This document shows, piece after piece, positions 5,518-8,326 of a stretch of DNA of 8,326 nucleotides (position 1 is its first letter; every line of letters starts with the position of its first letter). The DNA is from Mycobacterium sp. (GTDB taxonomy: Bacteria > Actinomycetota > Actinomycetes > Mycobacteriales > Mycobacteriaceae): positions 1 to 8,326 of the forward strand of contig JAOPWF010000045.1 of assembly GCA_025965815.1 (NCBI GenBank), read 5' to 3'. Below the pieces are notes generated by a model, which saw only the letters and a list, made by a program, of their open reading frames with translations, was not told the DNA's origin and did not search any database. Made by a program: the position numbers and the translations under genes.

Positions 5518-6216
5518 TCAGACGACTTTCGTGACACCGATGTAGTTGACGACGTCGTCGGTGTTGTCGGTCGAGCTGGTCAGCGTCGCGTACGACCGTA
5601 TGAAGGACTGACCGGCGCACAGGTCGAACTTGACGCGCAGACCGGTGACGTTGATCCGCGGAGAAGCGCCCTTGAACGACTTCTTGTCAATTGGAACGAT
5701 GCTGACCGTGCCGGGCTTGAGGTCAATCTTTAGCTGTTCGGAGACGGAGGCGCCCAGGGTCAACGGGAAAATGCTGCCGGAAACCAACGGGATGCCGATG
5801 CCCGGGGTGATGCCGGCCGAAGTGATCGATTCGATGTCGTCCGCGAGGATTCCGCAGCCGATCTGATAGCCCGCCTCCAGCGTTCCACCGGCCAGCTTCG
5901 TGCTACCCCCGCCCGTCACCGAGCCGGTGAACTTGCCGTCCACCAGGTATTCGCGTGAGGCCGGCGAGCCCGTCAGCGGCGCCACTGACTCCATGGACTC
6001 GTTGCTCCCGGCTACAGTCAGAGTCCAGCCGTCCGGGGTCTTCAAGACACCCGGGGGGGCGGACGGCACGGGTCCGGCGGGGCCCCCCGGCGGCGGCCCG
6101 GCGTCGGCGACTGGAACCGCCGGAGCATTGGGGTCCGGGTCCGCTGCGGCGAGCGGAGCCGTCCCAACCGGGACCAGCATGCAAACAGCAGCCAGGGTGG
6201 CAAAACGATTCAACAT
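5518..6216 (-). CDS. MspA-family porin-like protein, paralogue B
   Basis: 232 residues. The signal peptide (1-25, ending AAA before DPDPN) is identical to that of paralogue A up to residue 23. A Pro/Ala/Gly linker (26-58) follows. The MspA-like body then shows DGWTLTV, KFTGSVTG, GGTLEAGYQIGCGI, a Gly/Pro-rich middle, IDKKSFKGASPRINVTGLRVKF and CAGQSFIRSYATLTSS. Cys121 and Cys200 match the two cysteines of paralogue A. The mature proteins clearly differ, with the middle region (about 128-165) hardly alignable by eye, so the pores or partners may differ. Start ATG 6216 is placed as for paralogue A; ATG 6273 is the longer option. Unlike A, no Pro-rich gene follows; a strong hairpin ends the unit. 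Its control region lies back to back with that of the secreted-protein gene to the right. Confidence 0.85.
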   Translation of the reverse strand: MLNRFATLAAVCMLVPVGTAPLAAADPDPNAPAVPVADAGPPPGGPAGPVPSAPPGVLKTPDGWTLTVAGSNESMESVAPLTGSPASREYLVDGKFTGSVTGGGSTKLAGGTLEAGYQIGCGILADDIESITSAGITPGIGIPLVSGSIFPLTLGASVSEQLKIDLKPGTVSIVPIDKKSFKGASPRINVTGLRVKFDLCAGQSFIRSYATLTSSTDNTDDVVNYIGVTKVV

Positions 6217-6265
6217 GTCGCGTTGGCGCCTCTCGTCGTCCGAATTCTTACGGGTTCTGTCCCGT

Positions 6266-6313
6266 GGAATCATTAATTGGCCGAGTGTCCAAACGGTGAA
6301 CGGACCGCCAACA
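6266..6313 (-). promoter_or_regulatory. Conserved 48-bp upstream element, copy B
   Basis: Differs from copy A at one base within the 48. It lies 50-97 bp before the porin B start, in the same relative place. It is separated by about 140 bp from the oppositely oriented copy at 6452-6499. Confidence 0.7.
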
Positions 6314-6319
6314 GTTCAC
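6296..6319. promoter_or_regulatory. Inverted repeat GTGAAC-N12-GTTCAC upstream of porin B
   Basis: Same perfect arms and spacing as 5050-5073, within the duplicated block. Candidate operator. Confidence 0.45.
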
Positions 6320-6451
6320 GCCCGATACCTATCTACTGAGCGTCTCAGGGTGGGCATGCGCGGTGTTCGTCCCAGGGCATTTATGTCTCACACCGACCCG
6401 CGTTGGCGCGGACTCCCCAAGACACGCAATGGATTGCTCATCGGCACCAGT

Positions 6452-6499
6452 TGTTGGGGCCCCGTTCACCATTGCGACAGGTGTCCAACCGATTATTTC
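6452..6499 (+). promoter_or_regulatory. Conserved 48-bp upstream element, diverged copy facing the secreted-protein gene
   Basis: Read on the plus strand it matches the minus-strand porin elements at 34 of 48 positions with no gaps. Both CCGTTCACC and the leading TGTTGG are exact. Weaker likeness (8 of 13) continues to about 6512. It points toward the gene at 6678, so orientation relative to the controlled gene is kept in all three copies. Confidence 0.62.
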
Positions 6500-6531
6500 T
6501 CTGGACCTGACCTTGAGAACCCCAACGTTGG

Positions 6532-6562
6532 TTGACACAGCTTCTGTTCACAGAACTATGTT
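6532..6562 (+). promoter_or_regulatory. Possible sigma70-type promoter for the secreted-protein gene
   Basis: A consensus -35 TTGACA (6532-6537) and TATGTT (6557-6562) are 19 bp apart, slightly long. This would leave a leader of about 110 nt. The conserved element lies 33 bp further upstream, where an activator could bind. Confidence 0.4.
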
Positions 6563-6677
6563 GTGGTCGGCGGGCTAACAGCTCGACGGCGGGTGGAGAA
6601 GACCAGCCGGTATCGCTCCGGACGCCAGATGTCATGCCTGACGCTCTCGGAGAAAACCGATTATCTGGAAGGAAACG

Positions 6678-7229
6678 ATGAGGTCATCACACGTTTGTGG
6701 CCGGACGTTGGCTACATCACTGATCGCGTTTGGCGTCATGCTAGCCGTCGTCCCTAACGCATCCGCCGACCCCGCCGACGACGCTGCCCAGACGGAAGCG
6801 CCGCCTGCCGGGCCGGCAGTGATGGCTGCGCCGGTCGCCGGCGACGCCTCTCCCGAGGCGACCGATGCGTGCAAGCAGTTCGCCTCTGCGCTGAACTTCG
6901 CCTCGGTCAACTACGAAGACTTCGCTTATTCGATCGCCGGTGACGGCGCGAACGTGAATTACGCAGATCCGAATGTTACTTCCAATAACGTGGCCGGCAG
7001 AACCGCCCTTCGGCAATCGGCCGCTGCGGCCATGGACGCTGCCAACACACCAGGTCTGCAGCCGCAGGTCGCGGATCCGATGCGGGCGTGGTCACTGACC
7101 GCGACGAAGCTACTCGTCATCATGGGAATCCACGGCAACGGTGACGCCCTTAACTCAACGGCAACCGAACTCAACAACGAAGCACGCGACGCTCAGATGG
7201 CCTGCGCCCTAGCCGGCACACACGCCTGA
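6678..7229 (+). CDS. Secreted two-cysteine helical protein, mycobacterial type, unknown function
   Basis: 183 residues. Residues 1-30 are a signal peptide (hydrophobic LIAFGVMLAVV, ending ASA before DP). Residues 31-60 are an Ala/Pro linker. The rest is a helical domain with DACKQFASALNFASVNYEDFAYSIAGDG near its start, NVAGRTALRQSAAAAM in the middle and ELNNEARDAQMACALAGTHA at the end. Cys65 and Cys176 bracket the domain and probably form a disulfide. I recall similar exported proteins across mycobacteria, annotated as hypothetical; no catalytic motif is visible. The ATG has GAAGGA about 5 nt upstream. It is divergent from porin B and carries a copy of the porin upstream element, so its product may be made together with the porins and act in the same envelope layer. 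Confidence 0.82.
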   Translation: MRSSHVCGRTLATSLIAFGVMLAVVPNASADPADDAAQTEAPPAGPAVMAAPVAGDASPEATDACKQFASALNFASVNYEDFAYSIAGDGANVNYADPNVTSNNVAGRTALRQSAAAAMDAANTPGLQPQVADPMRAWSLTATKLLVIMGIHGNGDALNSTATELNNEARDAQMACALAGTHA

Positions 7230-7240
7230 AGTAAGCTTGG

Positions 7241-7255
7241 CGGGTTCGAGACCCG
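7241..7255 (+). terminator. Short hairpin between convergent genes
   Basis: CGGGT and ACCCG arms with a TCGAG loop, 12 bp past the stop of the secreted-protein gene. It could stop transcription from the left. It looks like a tRNA T-arm, but no tRNA surrounds it. Confidence 0.4.
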
Positions 7256-7318
7256 TTGTCCTAAAAGGCAAGTCCGAGGCGGTTACACCTTCACTTCGAG
7301 CTGAACCCGCGAATGACG

Positions 7319-7822
7319 TTACGTCAAGTCCCAGTTCATGTTTTTCGCGAAGGCGATCGCGTCGGCCGAGATCGTGCCCAACTTGCTGCACCGTCGCGTG
7401 TACTCCTGCACCATCGGCAGGAAATTCAACGGGTTGTACGCGTCTTCCTCATAACTCCATATCCCGTCGCCGGCGTACTTCAGCACCGACAGGTTCGGTC
7501 GCTCGTGGATGCTGCCGTCGCCGGGGTCCTTCATGCGGTTGAAGAACTCGCAGAACACCCAGCCACGGTCCTCGTCGATGGAGTGCCATGACGTCGGGAA
7601 GAACGGCATCTCTTTTCCCGGGTAGGTGTTCATGGTCGAGACGATCCACTCGCGGATCGTCTCCCGGCCGTGCAACGTGCCGTAGGAGTGCTCGACATAC
7701 GTCGCGTCCTCGGTGAACTGGTCGGCGAACCTCGACCAGTCCCAAGTCTTTCCGATCTCTACGACGACCTGTTTATGATTCTCGAAGGCCGACTCGATCT
7801 CGTCGCGTGACCATGTGCCCAT
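7319..7822 (-). CDS. SnoaL/NTF2-like protein, possibly in the KstR (sterol catabolism) regulon
   Basis: 167 residues, a soluble NTF2-like alpha+beta cone. Visible family features are the N-terminal helices (WSRDEIESAFENHKQVV), WDWSRFADQFTEDATYVEH with the usual F-D-A-Y pattern, GTLHGRETIREWI, and the strand series RGWVFCEFFNRMKD and IHERPNLSVLKYAGDGIWSYEEDAYNP. SnoaL-like proteins include polyketide cyclases, epoxide hydrolases, ketosteroid isomerases and many unknowns; which reaction applies here cannot be told. GGAG 5 nt before ATG 7822 supports the start. A perfect KstR-type palindrome lies 38 bp upstream, suggesting induction by sterol breakdown products and a job in steroid ring or side-chain metabolism. 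Convergent with the secreted-protein gene. Confidence 0.83.
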   Translation of the reverse strand: MGTWSRDEIESAFENHKQVVVEIGKTWDWSRFADQFTEDATYVEHSYGTLHGRETIREWIVSTMNTYPGKEMPFFPTSWHSIDEDRGWVFCEFFNRMKDPGDGSIHERPNLSVLKYAGDGIWSYEEDAYNPLNFLPMVQEYTRRCSKLGTISADAIAFAKNMNWDLT

Positions 7823-7860
7823 CCCGACTCCATTCGGCTCGGTGCGCTGCCAGCTAGAAC

Positions 7861-7874
7861 TAGAACCTGTTCTA
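7861..7874. promoter_or_regulatory. KstR-type operator TAGAACCTGTTCTA
   Basis: A perfect 14-bp palindrome fitting the published KstR consensus TNNAACNNGTTNNA. A further half-site, CTAGAAC, abuts it (7854-7860). It sits 38 bp before the SnoaL-like start, where a repressor would cover the promoter. KstR is the TetR repressor of cholesterol catabolism in mycobacteria, released by CoA thioesters of sterol metabolites. The match is seen; the binding is inferred. Confidence 0.7.
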
Positions 7875-7909
7875 CCAAAGGAAACGCGGTCGCGGATTTG
7901 TTTGTCGAT

Positions 7910-8062
7910 TCAGGTGCGCTCGGATCGCCCCGGTGGAGCGATCGTTGCGGACCTGGTGGCATCGAGAATCAGCCGGGCGGTCTGTTCGGGGTGATCCCAT
8001 GTGGGAATTGTCCACAGTCGTCGAACAATGCAGCGCCTGGCTCGGCAGGGTGACCTGATCAT
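7910..8062 (-). other. 50-residue coding-like frame, possible gene fragment
   Basis: ATG 8062 to TGA. The first dozen residues look random (Arg/Cys-rich). From RRLWTIPTWDHPEQTARLILDATRSATIAPP the sequence reads like part of a real helical protein. No ribosome binding site was found. It is probably a remnant, or chance. Confidence 0.22.
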
Positions 8063-8087
8063 TGCGACCCCACCCGATCACGACCGA

Positions 8088-8198
8088 TCACTTGAGTGAA
8101 CCAGCTTCCGCGCCTTGCTGTTTCGGTCCGTAAACGAGGGCGTGCAGTGCCTCGTCCAGGCTGGTCGCCTTCTTGAAGCTACGCAGTTCGCACAGCAC
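8088..8198 (-). CDS. Possible 36-residue small protein or gene remnant
   Basis: GTG 8198 with GGAG 9 nt upstream, then LCELRSFKKATSLDEALHALVYG and PKQQGAEAGSLK before TGA. The codon bias is good and the sequence is protein-like (amphipathic helix, few Arg/Pro runs). The same frame is coding-like for about six residues before the GTG, up to a TAA at 8223-8225, which favours either a small protein with an earlier non-ATG start or the end of a decayed gene. I do not recognise it. Confidence 0.35.
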   Translation of the reverse strand: MLCELRSFKKATSLDEALHALVYGPKQQGAEAGSLK

Positions 8199-8239
8199 CA
8201 GGGAAGGCTCCAGCCGCCAGGCTTAGTGGTCGACTGCAT

Positions 8240-8257
8240 AATTACAGTGACGTAATT
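8240..8257. promoter_or_regulatory. 18-bp palindrome AATTAC-N6-GTAATT upstream of the next gene
   Basis: Perfect 6-bp arms, 56 bp before the ATG at 8314. A related half-site, TTACGTGA, lies at 8279-8286. The AT-rich arms stand out from the GC-rich surroundings. Probably an operator for an unknown regulator, perhaps of the TetR class. Confidence 0.5.
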
Positions 8258-8313
8258 TGGTCCCACACTTCCATACGGTTACGTGAGATGGTTCCCTTGA
8301 CGAAGGGAGCAGC

Positions 8314-8326
8314 ATGCCACGAACCA
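8314..8326 (+). CDS. Start of a gene running off the right edge
   Basis: ATG preceded by AAGGGAG at a good distance, then codons for Pro-Arg-Thr before the window ends. The product cannot be told from four residues. An upstream palindrome suggests regulated expression. Confidence 0.5.

Larger units (their letters stand above)
6149..6346 (-). repeat. 198-bp direct repeat, copy B (promoter, leader and signal peptide of porin B)
   Basis: Partner of 4903-5100. The three differences seen are A for G at 6275 in ATTAATTGG and two in the stretch GATACCTATC. Inside are the 48-bp element (6266-6313), the inverted repeat (6296-6319) and the leader hairpin (6250-6265). Confidence 0.93.

Noticed and set aside
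5172..5534. A 120-codon plus-strand frame between the porins
   Set aside because: Poor codon bias, no recognisable features, and it runs through the porin B terminator into the porin B coding end.
4903..6346. The two 198-bp blocks as an insertion sequence or mobile repeat
   Set aside because: They have no terminal inverted repeats, target duplications or transposase, and each is in the same functional place before a porin gene.
7236..7262. Sequence like a tRNA T-arm (CGGGTTCGAGACCCG), perhaps a tRNA 3' end or attachment site
   Set aside because: The bases where the rest of a plus-strand tRNA would lie are inside the secreted-protein gene, no acceptor or anticodon stem is found on either strand, and no integrase or duplicate site is seen. 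Treated as a hairpin terminator.

Overview
The window is chromosomal DNA from a high-GC actinobacterium, most likely a fast-growing Mycobacterium (Mycolicibacterium). The main evidence is two MspA-family porin-like genes, a class missing from M. tuberculosis but typical of environmental mycobacteria. A perfect KstR-type box and strongly GC-ending codons in the real genes agree with this. No rRNA, tRNA, insertion sequence, phage gene or CRISPR array is visible.

Left part (1-3650): the tail of a DUF1275/YoaK-type membrane protein is followed by a small cupredoxin lipoprotein. Converging on it is a small protein that joins a ClpX-type zinc finger to a helix-turn-helix. Two tandem copies of the palindrome GTCAGG-N5-CCTGAC sit just upstream of that gene. 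Next comes a two-gene coupled unit: a membrane-anchored, Ala/Glu/Lys-rich coiled-coil protein, then a HAD phosphatase. After it lie the C-terminal stump of a TetR regulator, a possible 48-residue ORF, and a conserved-looking hypothetical protein.

Centre (3651-7255), an exported-protein cluster: porin paralogue A and a secreted Pro-rich protein form a minus-strand pair. Porin paralogue B lies upstream of them on the same strand with its own terminator. A secreted two-cysteine protein is transcribed the other way. The porin genes share a 198-bp block (promoter, leader and signal-peptide codons) that is about 98.5% identical, while the mature proteins have diverged a great deal. A diverged copy of the core of that block (34/48 identical, no gaps) lies in opposite orientation before the secreted-protein gene. 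The three transcription units therefore appear to share one control element and are probably co-regulated in the cell envelope.

Right part (7256-8326): a SnoaL/NTF2-like protein gene has a perfect KstR box 38 bp before its start, which suggests control by the sterol-catabolism regulator. The roughly 490 bp beyond hold two short coding-like remnants or small ORFs, an 18-bp palindrome, and the first codons of another plus-strand gene.

The best candidate for something undescribed is the co-regulated porin/Pro-rich/two-cysteine exported cluster with its shared cis-element. Second is the zinc-finger/HTH protein with its paired operators. Functions are read from motifs and family memory only; no search was run.
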